Counted from the stretch's first letter, positions 6,090-13,249 are shown. The stretch: DNA of 23,010 nucleotides from Deltaproteobacteria bacterium (GCA_018644785.1 JABGPV010000045.1:514-23523); one strand, 5' to 3'. A program made the numbers and translations. The notes: generated by a model not told the origin, from the sequence alone.

Positions 6090-8258
6090 CTAAACCGTTA
6101 ATTTGGGTGGTGCAATTTCCACATGACGCCTGGCTGAGGTTTCCCTGGCGCAATCCAGGCAGAATACGTCTTTCCGGCTTCTGGGGGTTATCCCCCGTAT
6201 CCTTCTGGTAATGTAATCGTGGTACCGTTCCGGTCCAACAACTTTGCCGCAAACCCGGCACCGCTCAACTTTCAGACGATTCAGAACAGTCCCACAAAGG
6301 CTCAGGATTCGATCCTCCGCCACATCTGTCATGGAAATGGCTTCCGTAGGGCAGTTGGCTGCACAGGCACCACAAAGGATACATCGTTCCGCGGTAACCC
6401 TGAAATCGGTGGGATCCTGATGATCAAAATCCAGATACCCGAATTGCAACGCATCAATACCCATTTTATTGCGGCAGATATCCACACAGGTACCGCAACG
6501 GATGCACACGTCGCATCGAAGGCAACGCCTCGCTTCCTCCCTGACGGCGTTTTCCGTATATCCCAGTTCCACCTGCTGGAAAGTTACCCGTCGTCTTTCA
6601 TCATTGAGCATGGACATCTGGGGCTTTTGCAACATCATTTTCGTGGAAGCCGGAACTTCGATGAAGTCAACCCGGTCCCGGCGTACCGGTACGGTCCGCA
6701 TTTTAGGCTGGGGTATCCCAGAAAGATATCGATCAATGGCATCCGCTGCACGTTTACCACCACCGATGGCCTCGACCACCGTGGCAGGTCCCAACACCGC
6801 GTCGCCTGCCGCAAATACACCCGGCATGGTGGTTTCCATGCTGATGGTGTCTGTTTTGACCGTATCCCGACGGGTCCACTCCAACATGTCGAGGGTCTCA
6901 AAACCCCTGGGGTCAACCCGCTGGCCGATGGATGAAATTACCGCGTCCACTTGAAGTTCAAAATCACTGTCTTCAATGGGAACCGGGCGTCTTCGACCAC
7001 TCTGATCCTCCGGCCCTAATTCGGTTCTGACACAACGCAGAGACGTAACCTTTCCACTCCCACCCATGATTTCCATGGGGACAGTCAGGAAAGAAAACCC
7101 AACCCGTTCCTCCTCAGCCTGCTCCACTTCCTCTTCATTGGCAGGCATATCGGAACGGGATCTGCGGTAAATAATGGTCACCTCTTCACAACCGAGCCGC
7201 AACGATGTCCTGGCGGCATCAATGGCCGTATTGCCCCCACCGAGGACGGCGACCCGACGTCCCGGTTTTCGCCGGTCTCCAAGAGAAACGCGCCTGAGAT
7301 AAGAAACAGCGTCGATCACCTGGGGGTATTGGTCTTCACCCTGAATTCCCAGTTTGTGTGAATCGTGAGCACCAATGGCGATCAGGAAAGCCTCAAACCC
7401 TTCGGCTTTCAACTGGTCAAAATGCACATCTTTCCCAAACCGGGTATTGAGCCGAAATTCAACCCCCAACTCTTCGATCATGGCCACTTCCCGGTCGATA
7501 ACCTCTCTGGGAAGGCGGTACCTGGGAATCCCCACCATCATCATGCCCCCGGCCACGGGAAGGGCATCCAGCACTGCCACCCCATACCCCTTCAAGGCCA
7601 GGAAAAAGGCAGCGCTCATACCCGCAGGACCGGCACCGATGATACAGACTTTCTGTTCTTTAGAAGGGGCTTTTTCAGGATTTGTGTAAAGCCCGTCCGA
7701 CATGGCCCGTTCAGCGGCAAATCCTTTCAAGTATTTGATGGAGATAGGTTTATCGATCCGACCCCGAACACACATGAACTCACAGGGATTGGTACAAATC
7801 AGACCGCACACCCATGGAAAGGGATTGTCCTTTCGGATCAACGCGATGGCCTCGGCATCACGTCCCTGGCCGATAAGCGTCACATAGCTTGGCACATCAA
7901 TACCGGCGGGACACGCCATCTGACAGGGAGACGGGATCAATCGGGCACAGTCCGTCACGGGACAGATCAGGGTATCCAGGTGGCTTTTGAAAATTTCACG
8001 GTGTTCTGCCAGAACGGAAAGCAGCATGGCTCCCGTCTTTCTGCAGGGGTCATCGGGACCCTCTTTGTCAAGAGCAGACGCCAGGGACTCCATGGTGGGA
8101 ATGTGATCAGCTCCCCCTCTGCCGGAAGCCACGTCTTCCATGAGCTTCAATATTTCTTCAGCCCGCTGCATGCATCTCGCATGTTTGAGACGGCCACCCG
8201 AAATAATTTCGTCTAGCTTCTCAATGGTATCGGCAACGGGACAAACCGACTTTCCCAT
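6090..8258 (-). CDS. NAD(P)H flavoprotein, GltD/NfnB/SfrB-like, with NuoF-like and ferredoxin domains
   Basis: A 722-residue multi-domain flavoprotein. Residues 1-95 resemble the C-terminal Fe-S domain of NuoF but keep only C29 and C72 of the expected ligands. Residues 96-170 form the GltD-type N-terminal domain with two cysteine clusters (C99/C104/C112/C116 and C151/C155/C159/C163). An FAD-binding GAGPAG motif lies at 208-213, and a second dinucleotide motif GGGNTA at 340-345 is followed by YRRSRSDMPA, a pattern typical of NADPH-type GltD relatives. The GVFAAGDAV FAD motif lies near residue 500. From about 585 come two 4Fe-4S motifs and a Cys knuckle (CRVCG and CLDC). The closest architectures I recall are SfrB-type NADPH oxidoreductases and the beta subunits of NADP-linked formate dehydrogenases. 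It probably exchanges electrons between NAD(P)H and the Mo/W subunit encoded upstream. The start has a GAGGTGAT ribosome-binding site. Confidence 0.88.
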   Translation of the reverse strand: MGKSVCPVADTIEKLDEIISGGRLKHARCMQRAEEILKLMEDVASGRGGADHIPTMESLASALDKEGPDDPCRKTGAMLLSVLAEHREIFKSHLDTLICPVTDCARLIPSPCQMACPAGIDVPSYVTLIGQGRDAEAIALIRKDNPFPWVCGLICTNPCEFMCVRGRIDKPISIKYLKGFAAERAMSDGLYTNPEKAPSKEQKVCIIGAGPAGMSAAFFLALKGYGVAVLDALPVAGGMMMVGIPRYRLPREVIDREVAMIEELGVEFRLNTRFGKDVHFDQLKAEGFEAFLIAIGAHDSHKLGIQGEDQYPQVIDAVSYLRRVSLGDRRKPGRRVAVLGGGNTAIDAARTSLRLGCEEVTIIYRRSRSDMPANEEEVEQAEEERVGFSFLTVPMEIMGGSGKVTSLRCVRTELGPEDQSGRRRPVPIEDSDFELQVDAVISSIGQRVDPRGFETLDMLEWTRRDTVKTDTISMETTMPGVFAAGDAVLGPATVVEAIGGGKRAADAIDRYLSGIPQPKMRTVPVRRDRVDFIEVPASTKMMLQKPQMSMLNDERRRVTFQQVELGYTENAVREEARRCLRCDVCIRCGTCVDICRNKMGIDALQFGYLDFDHQDPTDFRVTAERCILCGACAANCPTEAISMTDVAEDRILSLCGTVLNRLKVERCRVCGKVVGPERYHDYITRRIRGITPRSRKDVFCLDCARETSARRHVEIAPPKLTV

Positions 8259-8277
8259 AATGTATCACCTCAGTACA

Positions 8278-8298
8278 TTCCCACGGAGCGCATGGGAA
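8278..8298 (-). other. Hairpin in operon gap between ferredoxin and flavoprotein genes
   Basis: In the 70-base gap, the widest within the operon, TTCCCA (8278-8283) and TGGGAA (8293-8298) form a perfect 6-base inverted repeat with a 9-base loop. A second perfect palindrome, ATTTCGAAAT, lies at 8310-8319. No U-tract follows on either strand, so it is not a terminator. An RNA-processing or stability element, or an operator, is possible. Confidence 0.35.
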
Positions 8299-8328
8299 CA
8301 AAAGGAAATATTTCGAAATCCGCAATTA

Positions 8329-8829
8329 CTAAAGTGATGCCGTTGTTCTGGCATGCCGTTGTCGTCTGACTGCCGGAATGTCATTGGCGCTTCCGAAATG
8401 GAGGCAGTGGGTGGTACACACCGTCACACAGGCCGGTTTCAAGCCCTGGTCGACCCGGTCCATACAATAATCGCATTTGACCACTTTTCCAATCTCTTCA
8501 TTCCATTGGGGCGCACCCCACGGACATGCGGACATGCAGGTTTTACAGCCCACACAGATTGAATGATCCACAAAAACGATACCGTCCTTCTGCCTTGTCT
8601 GCATGGCCCCGGTGGGGCAGGCCGCCACGCACCATGGATCTTCACAATGAAAGCAGGGCATGAAAGTATAGGCAGCCCTGGGCAGATTGCCGATAAAGGT
8701 CGGCCCAACCGCAACAATTTCACAGAGTCTGGGGCCCACCGGCAAATCCTTATTGCTCTTGCAGATCACTTCACAGCTTCGACAACCGATACATTTTTTT
8801 ACATCCTGAAACAGGTAATATTTGCTCAT
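8329..8829 (-). CDS. DmsB/HycB-like ferredoxin with four [4Fe-4S] clusters
   Basis: A 166-residue ferredoxin with the full set of sixteen cysteines in four motifs: CIGCRSCEVIC at residues 13-23, CFHCEDPWCVAACP, CVGCKTCMSACP, and CDYC with CVTVC. This is the electron-relay (beta) subunit pattern of DmsB, PsrB/PhsB, HycB and HydN, which wires a Mo/W-bisPGD catalytic subunit to its redox partner. It lacks a signal peptide, so the complex is cytoplasmic. The start has a strong GGAGGAAG ribosome-binding site and lies 29 bases after the catalytic subunit gene. The C-terminus is a short basic tail without the membrane anchor found in some formate dehydrogenase beta subunits. In this operon it most likely connects the Mo/W subunit to the flavoprotein or the 2Fe-2S protein. 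Confidence 0.9.
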   Translation of the reverse strand: MSKYYLFQDVKKCIGCRSCEVICKSNKDLPVGPRLCEIVAVGPTFIGNLPRAAYTFMPCFHCEDPWCVAACPTGAMQTRQKDGIVFVDHSICVGCKTCMSACPWGAPQWNEEIGKVVKCDYCMDRVDQGLKPACVTVCTTHCLHFGSANDIPAVRRQRHARTTASL

Positions 8830-8858
8830 TTGCTTCCTCCGGGCTCAGCAATCATTCT

Positions 8859-10946
8859 TCAGGAAACCGGGTCCACGCGGACAAAAGTCTCATGTAAGGC
8901 TGGACTGCCACCGATCATATCAGAGACATTGGCCATCAACAGGCTATCGTTTACGCCCTTTTCAAAAGACCGTCTCGCCAACTGTGCCTGATGCCCATAC
9001 CCGTGAAGCATAAAGACCGCTTCCGGGTGTATTAGATCCGTGGCAAAAGCCCTGATACTCCCTTCCCCATAATCAGATGATACCTTCACCCAGGTACCGT
9101 CCCCGATTCCCATTTGCCTGGCACTTTCGGCGTTGATCCAAAGCTGGTTTTCCGGCACAATCTCATTCAAATAGGGGTTGTTCTGGGTGGACATATGGGT
9201 ATGCAGGGCGCAACGACCGATGGTGAGCCTGAACCGGTTTTCAGGCGGCGGCGCCACCGGCTCATATTCGGGGAAAGATGTAAAGCCGGCGTCCTCAAGG
9301 AGTGTTGAGACGAATTCAATCTTTCCAGAGGGGGTTTTAAACTGAATCCCGTCATTCCGATCCCAGAATATTTGCTGATCGCCATAGGCCACAAACCCTT
9401 TGGGACTAAAATCCTCCATGGAGAACCCGGTTCCCTCCAGTTGCCAGCGCACCAGCTCCTCCATGTTTTCGTAGGGGAAGAAATGCCCCAGATCCATCCG
9501 TTCAGCAATCTGTTTCAAAATCATGGCCCCGGGTCGGGTATCATAACGGGGTGTTGTGGCCTGACGCCGCAGGAACATCTGGGGTTTCAGTCCATTGGCC
9601 TGTTGAACGCAATCGGTACGCTCCAGATAAATGGATTCGGGGAGTATCACGTCCGAATACCAGGCAATATCGCTGTAGTTGATGTCAATGGTCACGATCA
9701 ATTCCAGTTTATCCAGTGCTTTCCGCGTGTTCCGGGTATCCGGAATGGACATGAGTGGCTCAAAGCGAAAGACAAACAGGCTTTTGATGGGATAGGGGTC
9801 ATCGTTCAAAATGGCCCCGGGCAGCATCTGAGCAACACCATGGTTTGCATCCGGAAGGGGAAATTCAGGGGTACCCACCTTGTCAAAACGAGGCGCCTCA
9901 ATCTCCGTAAAGGTCTGTTCGGTTAATTTCCGGGCTGGCTTCCTTCCCATCAGACCCGGCCCCTTCTTAAAGAAAAGACCGCCTTTGGCTTCCACGCTCC
10001 CCATGAGGGCATTGAGGATAAAAATGGACCGGCGCATGTAAATTTCATTGGTATGGCTGGCGCCGCGATAGCCGTAATGAAAAACGACCGACGGCTTTTC
10101 CCGGCTGATCTCACGGACCATATCCACCAGTTCCGTTGCGGGGATACCGGTTTCCGTTTCAGCCCACTGGGGGGTAAAGGATTGAACAAAATCCCGAAGT
10201 TCCTGAAGACCCGTTGTCCAGCGATTCACATAGGCTTCATCATACAACCTTTCTTTCAGGATAATATGAATCAGCGCATAATTAAGCGCCAGATCCGTGC
10301 CGGGCCGGATCATCCAATATCGATCGGCCTTCGTTGCCGTCACTGTCACTCGGGGGTCAATATAGGTCAGTTTGGCTCCATTTTCCTGGGCCTCGCTGAA
10401 AGCGTTGACGCCCTTCACTTCCAGGGACTCATAAAAATTCCGACCATATAACACCATGTGGCGGGTATTCTTATAATCTACGCCGATCTGCGCATCGGTG
10501 TAGCCGAAGAGAGACCTGGCGGCGGTATTCACCGAACCTTTACAGAGCGCATCGTGGGTAAAATGATTGGGGGAACCCAGCGCCTTCATAAAGGTCTTGC
10601 TTACATGGGTGGCCAAATGGGTCCGCTCTCCCATTGCAACGCTTTCTGGCCCATGAGCCTGAACAATCGCTTTCAGTTTTTCCGCCACATAGTCCAGGGC
10701 CTCATCCCATGAGGCCTTACGCCACTGTCCCGATCCACGCGGGCCTGACCGGATCATGGGGGACTGGAGTCGCTGATGGTCATTGAGCAGAGCGATTCCC
10801 GCAGACCCCTTGGGACAGAGGCTTCCCTCCATTCCCGCCACATGGGGATTTCCTTCGATCCATTTCACCTGGTCATCCTTCACCAGAACCCTGATGGGGC
10901 AACGAACCGAACACATAAAACACAGACTGTAAACTTCCTTTTCCAT
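8859..10946 (-). CDS. Molybdopterin oxidoreductase catalytic subunit, Psr/Phs-like, cytosolic
   Basis: A 695-residue member of the DMSO-reductase superfamily of Mo/W-bisPGD enzymes. The proximal 4Fe-4S cluster is bound by C9, C12, C16 and C44, the last in the motif SLCPKG with the conserved Lys46. C135 in THDALCKGS is the probable Mo/W ligand, and no in-frame TGA (selenocysteine) occurs. The C-terminal cofactor domain is complete (FKTPSGKIEF, then NNPYLNEI and a final domain from about 600). Overall it looks nearer to polysulfide/thiosulfate reductase catalytic subunits than to formate dehydrogenases, but unlike exported PsrA/PhsA it has no Tat signal and no membrane subunit nearby, so it should work in the cytosol. 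The substrate cannot be read from the sequence. It is the first gene of the operon, with a GAGGAGATGAG ribosome-binding site; a hairpin followed by seven U residues lies just upstream. Confidence 0.88.
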   Translation of the reverse strand: MEKEVYSLCFMCSVRCPIRVLVKDDQVKWIEGNPHVAGMEGSLCPKGSAGIALLNDHQRLQSPMIRSGPRGSGQWRKASWDEALDYVAEKLKAIVQAHGPESVAMGERTHLATHVSKTFMKALGSPNHFTHDALCKGSVNTAARSLFGYTDAQIGVDYKNTRHMVLYGRNFYESLEVKGVNAFSEAQENGAKLTYIDPRVTVTATKADRYWMIRPGTDLALNYALIHIILKERLYDEAYVNRWTTGLQELRDFVQSFTPQWAETETGIPATELVDMVREISREKPSVVFHYGYRGASHTNEIYMRRSIFILNALMGSVEAKGGLFFKKGPGLMGRKPARKLTEQTFTEIEAPRFDKVGTPEFPLPDANHGVAQMLPGAILNDDPYPIKSLFVFRFEPLMSIPDTRNTRKALDKLELIVTIDINYSDIAWYSDVILPESIYLERTDCVQQANGLKPQMFLRRQATTPRYDTRPGAMILKQIAERMDLGHFFPYENMEELVRWQLEGTGFSMEDFSPKGFVAYGDQQIFWDRNDGIQFKTPSGKIEFVSTLLEDAGFTSFPEYEPVAPPPENRFRLTIGRCALHTHMSTQNNPYLNEIVPENQLWINAESARQMGIGDGTWVKVSSDYGEGSIRAFATDLIHPEAVFMLHGYGHQAQLARRSFEKGVNDSLLMANVSDMIGGSPALHETFVRVDPVS

Positions 10947-10970
10947 GAACTCATCTCCTCAGGCATAAAC

Positions 10971-11000
10971 AAAAAAAGCCCGCTCTGAGCCAGGGCGGGC
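10971..11000 (-). terminator. Strong intrinsic terminator or attenuator before the Mo/W operon
   Basis: On the minus strand the stem arms GCCCGC and GCGGGC (11000-10978), extended by CTG/CAG across one mismatch, close a three-base loop and are followed directly by seven T residues (10977-10971). It ends 24 bases before the ATG of the oxidoreductase gene. It could end the Mrp/NifU operon, about 200 bases after its last stop, or act as an attenuator in the leader of the Mo/W operon, because a candidate promoter lies upstream of it at 11114-11141. Confidence 0.8.
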
Positions 11001-11202
11001 TTCAATCCCATTTTACGTCCGGATTACGGTCTCATGGGTTTCAAAGGCCTTTACCAGCCTTTCCCCGCTCGCTCACGGCAATTGGCAAACTCTGAAAGAT
11101 ATGATACGCCAGAATCATATCCTTTTTTGTATTTTCTGCAAGCTTTTTCATTTTTTGCTGCACGGGGAAATCCAACCCGGGCAAACCGCCAGAGGCTTCT
11201 GG
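11001..11202. other. Structured intergenic region, about 200 bases, unexplained
   Basis: Between the second NifU-like gene and the terminator there is no convincing gene. It holds a 6-base perfect hairpin that starts in the stop codon of the NifU-like gene (11188-11203), a promoter-like element with an 8-8-8 inverted repeat (11098-11141), and paired CCCAT/ATGGG arms about 22 bases apart just before the terminator. A 36-codon open frame (11041-11151, minus) has no ribosome-binding site. I could not match the region to a riboswitch class by eye; a dispersed repeat is possible. Confidence 0.45.
11098..11141 (-). promoter_or_regulatory. Candidate Mo/W operon promoter with overlapping palindromic operator
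   Basis: On the minus strand TTGCAG (11141-11136) and TATGAT (11119-11114) are 16 bases apart. The -10 hexamer lies inside one arm of a perfect inverted repeat, GATATGAT-N8-ATCATATC (11121-11098), whose other arm would fall just past the transcription start. That position is typical for a repressor operator. The leader to the oxidoreductase start would be about 155 bases and would contain the terminator hairpin. The regulator is unknown. Confidence 0.42.
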
Positions 11203-11649
11203 CTACTTTTTGGGTAGGGGGGAGGTAATCTTTACCATATAACTGCTGAGCGCTTCCTGGAGGGTCTCCCCTGCCAGGTGCGCGCAATGTTGTTCTTTTT
11301 CAGGCGCCCCCCCCATTTTTTTAAGAATCCGGTCGCCGGTTACATCAAGAAGTTCATCCGGTGTCTTCCCAATGGCCATTTCCGCCGCAAAGGATCCACA
11401 CACAGCGCTGGATCCGCAGCCATCCGTCTCAAATGCGGCCTCGTTGATCTGATCATTATCAAACCGTAGAAAAATTTCCATGGTATCGCCGCAGGGACCG
11501 GTTACACGAGCGTACCCATCAGGATCCCCAAGGGTGCCACGGTAAAGGGGGTTGAGCATTCGGTCAAAGGCAGGAACGCCGTAGCCGTCATTTTTCAGAA
11601 GAATCTCTTTCTGGAGGTTTTTCACATCATCTTTCAGATCTTCAGCCAT
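11203..11649 (-). CDS. NifU/IscU-like scaffold protein (second copy)
   Basis: A 148-residue protein of the IscU/NifU N-terminal scaffold family. The three cluster-binding cysteines are in place: GPCGDTM (with the conserved Asp), DGCGSSAVCGS and EQHCAHLAG. IscU-type scaffolds assemble 2Fe-2S and 4Fe-4S clusters and hand them to carriers such as the Mrp ATPase encoded directly upstream. The frame is open to 11733, overlapping the Mrp gene, but the ATG at 11649 has an AGGAT ribosome-binding site and gives the expected length, so it is preferred. An N-terminal helical extension (AEDLKDDVKNLQKEI) precedes the scaffold domain. It is the last gene of the operon. It differs from the other NifU-like copy (13250-13687) in having an extra Cys in the second motif. 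Confidence 0.85.
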   Translation of the reverse strand: MAEDLKDDVKNLQKEILLKNDGYGVPAFDRMLNPLYRGTLGDPDGYARVTGPCGDTMEIFLRFDNDQINEAAFETDGCGSSAVCGSFAAEMAIGKTPDELLDVTGDRILKKMGGAPEKEQHCAHLAGETLQEALSSYMVKITSPLPKK

Positions 11650-11701
11650 GGCACTTATCCTGTCTTGCAGCGGTACGCCTTCCTTATGGGGCCACCTGGC
11701 C

Positions 11702-12568
11702 TCAATGAAGCCCGTCTTCACGGTCATGAACACTTACAATTTCATCCACCATTTTGTTAAATTCCCGGGAAAATGCAATAGCGTCGTTATCCAGTACCGC
11801 CAACCCGCCGGCATCCCCCTGCATGACCACTTCCGGATCCAGGGGCAGACGTCCCAGAAACCTCAGGCTTTCCTTCTTGGCGGTCAACATGCCGCCGTTG
11901 GTTTTGAAAAGTTCGATACTTTTTCCACAGTGGGGGCAATCCAGACCACTCATGTTTTCCACGAGGCCTAAGATCTTCATGTTGACCTGGCGGCAGAAAC
12001 TGATGGATTTCCGTACATCCGCCAGAGATACTTCCTGAGGGGTCGTCACAATCAGGGCTTCAGCCCCGGGGATGGTCTGGGCCACCGTCAAGGGCTCATC
12101 GCCTGTTCCGGGAGGGGAATCAATGATCAGGTAGTCAAGATCATTCCATTCAATATCGGAAATAAACTGTCGGATAACACCGATTTTCAACGGCCCCCGC
12201 CAGATAGTGGCCGCGTCCTTGTTTTCTCCCATGAGGGGTTCAACGGAGATGACCTGCAGATTGGGAAGATACTCAATGGGTTTGGCCTTCTCACCATTGG
12301 CGCCGCTTTGAATGTTTCCCTTTAGACCCAGCATGCCGGGGATACTGGGGCCGTGAAGATCCACATCCATGAGTCCCACCTTTTTACCTTTTTTGGCAAG
12401 AGCGCCCGCAAGATACGTTGCCACGCTGCTCTTGCCCACGCCGCCCTTGCCGCTCATTACCAGAATTTTATGTTTGATGCGACCGAGGCTCTGCTCAATT
12501 TCCTTGTCCTGAGCCTGCTGCTGCTCGTTCTGGTTGCTCATGGCGCAACCCTGCATATTATCTGCCAT
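11702..12568 (-). CDS. mrp: Mrp/NBP35-family Fe-S carrier ATPase
   Basis: A 288-residue P-loop ATPase of the Mrp/ApbC/NBP35 family. The deviant Walker A motif GKGGVGKSS lies at residues 40-48, followed by DVDLHGPSIPGMLG and the DSPPGTGDEPLT signature. A C-terminal CPHCG motif supplies the cysteines that bridge a 4Fe-4S cluster in the dimer. These proteins carry Fe-S clusters to target apoproteins. The N-terminus (MADNMQGCAM, then a Gln-rich stretch) has one Cys, not the four-Cys motif of eukaryotic NBP35. The start has an AGGAGAAT ribosome-binding site. The operon context with NifX-like, FmdB-like and NifU-like genes recalls the Mrp genes beside the orange-protein (ORP) and MTH1175-type genes of sulfate reducers and methanogens, so it may serve a special Mo-Fe-S pathway as well as general cluster transfer. 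Confidence 0.92.
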   Translation of the reverse strand: MADNMQGCAMSNQNEQQQAQDKEIEQSLGRIKHKILVMSGKGGVGKSSVATYLAGALAKKGKKVGLMDVDLHGPSIPGMLGLKGNIQSGANGEKAKPIEYLPNLQVISVEPLMGENKDAATIWRGPLKIGVIRQFISDIEWNDLDYLIIDSPPGTGDEPLTVAQTIPGAEALIVTTPQEVSLADVRKSISFCRQVNMKILGLVENMSGLDCPHCGKSIELFKTNGGMLTAKKESLRFLGRLPLDPEVVMQGDAGGLAVLDNDAIAFSREFNKMVDEIVSVHDREDGLH

Positions 12569-12619
12569 TTTAAATATTCTCCTTTACCGGAAAACCCGGC
12601 GTAATTTTATGGATTACAA

Positions 12620-12865
12620 TCAGGAATGGCCGCAACAACTGCCCGGGCCCGCGCACCCGGAAGGGGGCCCGCCTGATCCACAGCATCGATCCGCCGCATT
12701 TTCAGGGAACTTCCCGGTGGGGCTTACGGAAGCATGGGCCGACAGTAGTTTCTTGAGGTTCTTGCCGCCACAATTTCCACAGGCAGCCAGGTCGGTTTCG
12801 CTGCTGGCGATTAACATTTCCGTATTCTGACCACAATCAAGGCACTCAAACTCAAAAATCGGCAT
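12620..12865 (-). CDS. FmdB-type zinc-ribbon protein with Cys/Gly-rich tail
   Basis: An 81-residue protein starting MPIFEFECLDCG, the typical start of the FmdB/CxxC zinc-ribbon family. CLDC and CGNC form one zinc ribbon in the first 35 residues. The C-terminal third is an unusual low-complexity tail with CC pairs, Gly, Pro and a terminal GSCCGHS, which could bind a metal or cluster. FmdB was first named as a putative regulator of formamide and amide utilisation genes, but most members have no known role. The start has a GGAGAG ribosome-binding site and lies 16 bases after the NifX-like gene, so it belongs to the metallocluster operon. A chaperone or metal-delivery role is inferred from this context. 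Confidence 0.82.
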   Translation of the reverse strand: MPIFEFECLDCGQNTEMLIASSETDLAACGNCGGKNLKKLLSAHASVSPTGKFPENAADRCCGSGGPPSGCAGPGSCCGHS

Positions 12866-12881
12866 GGTTTTCTCTCCTTAT

Positions 12882-13241
12882 TTACCACTGACCTTCGACA
12901 TTTGCATCTTCCGCCAGGGGCAGTTTCCCCGCCCCATAGGCGGCCACGGCTTCACGCACCGCTCCCGTCGCATCGTTGGCCACGCCGATTTTCGCGGCTT
13001 TCATGGCCTTAAACGCATTGGGACCGCAATAACCGGTTAAGAGGACATCCGCCCCCGTCTCACTCACCATTTTGGCCGCCTGTATGCCCGCACCCTTAAA
13101 AGCATTCACATTCTCTTTATTGTCCAGCACTTCGAATGAAAGGGTCACTGAATCAACCACCAGGATATAGGCAGCCCTGCCAAACCGGGGATCCACTTCG
13201 GAATCCATGGTCTTCCCTTTCGATGTCACAGCGATTTTCAT
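12882..13241 (-). CDS. NifX/NafY-like (MTH1175-type) Fe-Mo cluster-binding protein
   Basis: A 119-residue protein of the dinitrogenase iron-molybdenum cofactor (NifX/NifB-C-terminal/MTH1175) family. The motif MKIAVTSKGKTMDSEVDPRF, continuing GRAAYILVV, is typical, as are TGYCGPNAFKAM and the final region GAVREAVAAY. Family members bind metal-sulfur clusters; the orange protein of Desulfovibrio, in the same fold, holds a Mo-Cu-S cluster. No nitrogenase genes occur in the window, so a nitrogen-fixation role is not supported. It lies 8 bases after the first NifU-like gene and is followed by the FmdB-like gene. The single Cys sits in the TGYCGP loop, where many relatives also have polar residues. 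The exact cluster and target cannot be read from the sequence. Confidence 0.85.
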   Translation of the reverse strand: MKIAVTSKGKTMDSEVDPRFGRAAYILVVDSVTLSFEVLDNKENVNAFKGAGIQAAKMVSETGADVLLTGYCGPNAFKAMKAAKIGVANDATGAVREAVAAYGAGKLPLAEDANVEGQW

Positions 13242-13249
13242 GATCCCTC

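Noticed and set aside
8859..10946. Selenocysteine-containing formate dehydrogenase
   Set aside because: The likely metal-ligand position is Cys135 and the frame has no internal TGA; motifs are nearer to the Psr/Phs group.
10978..11121. Molybdenum-cofactor, cobalamin, c-di-GMP or TPP riboswitch in the leader
   Set aside because: None of the conserved cores I know could be recognised; only the generic terminator and dyads are supported.
11041..11151. 36-residue minus-strand open frame (starts MKKLAENTKKDM) between the NifU-like gene and the terminator
   Set aside because: No ribosome-binding site; it starts upstream of the predicted transcription start and overlaps the inverted repeat. It is more likely part of a structured or repeated non-coding region.
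11161..11203. Segment resembling a tRNA T-arm (GGGTTGGATTTCCC on the minus strand)
   Set aside because: No matching acceptor, D or anticodon arms are found around it, so it is not a tRNA.
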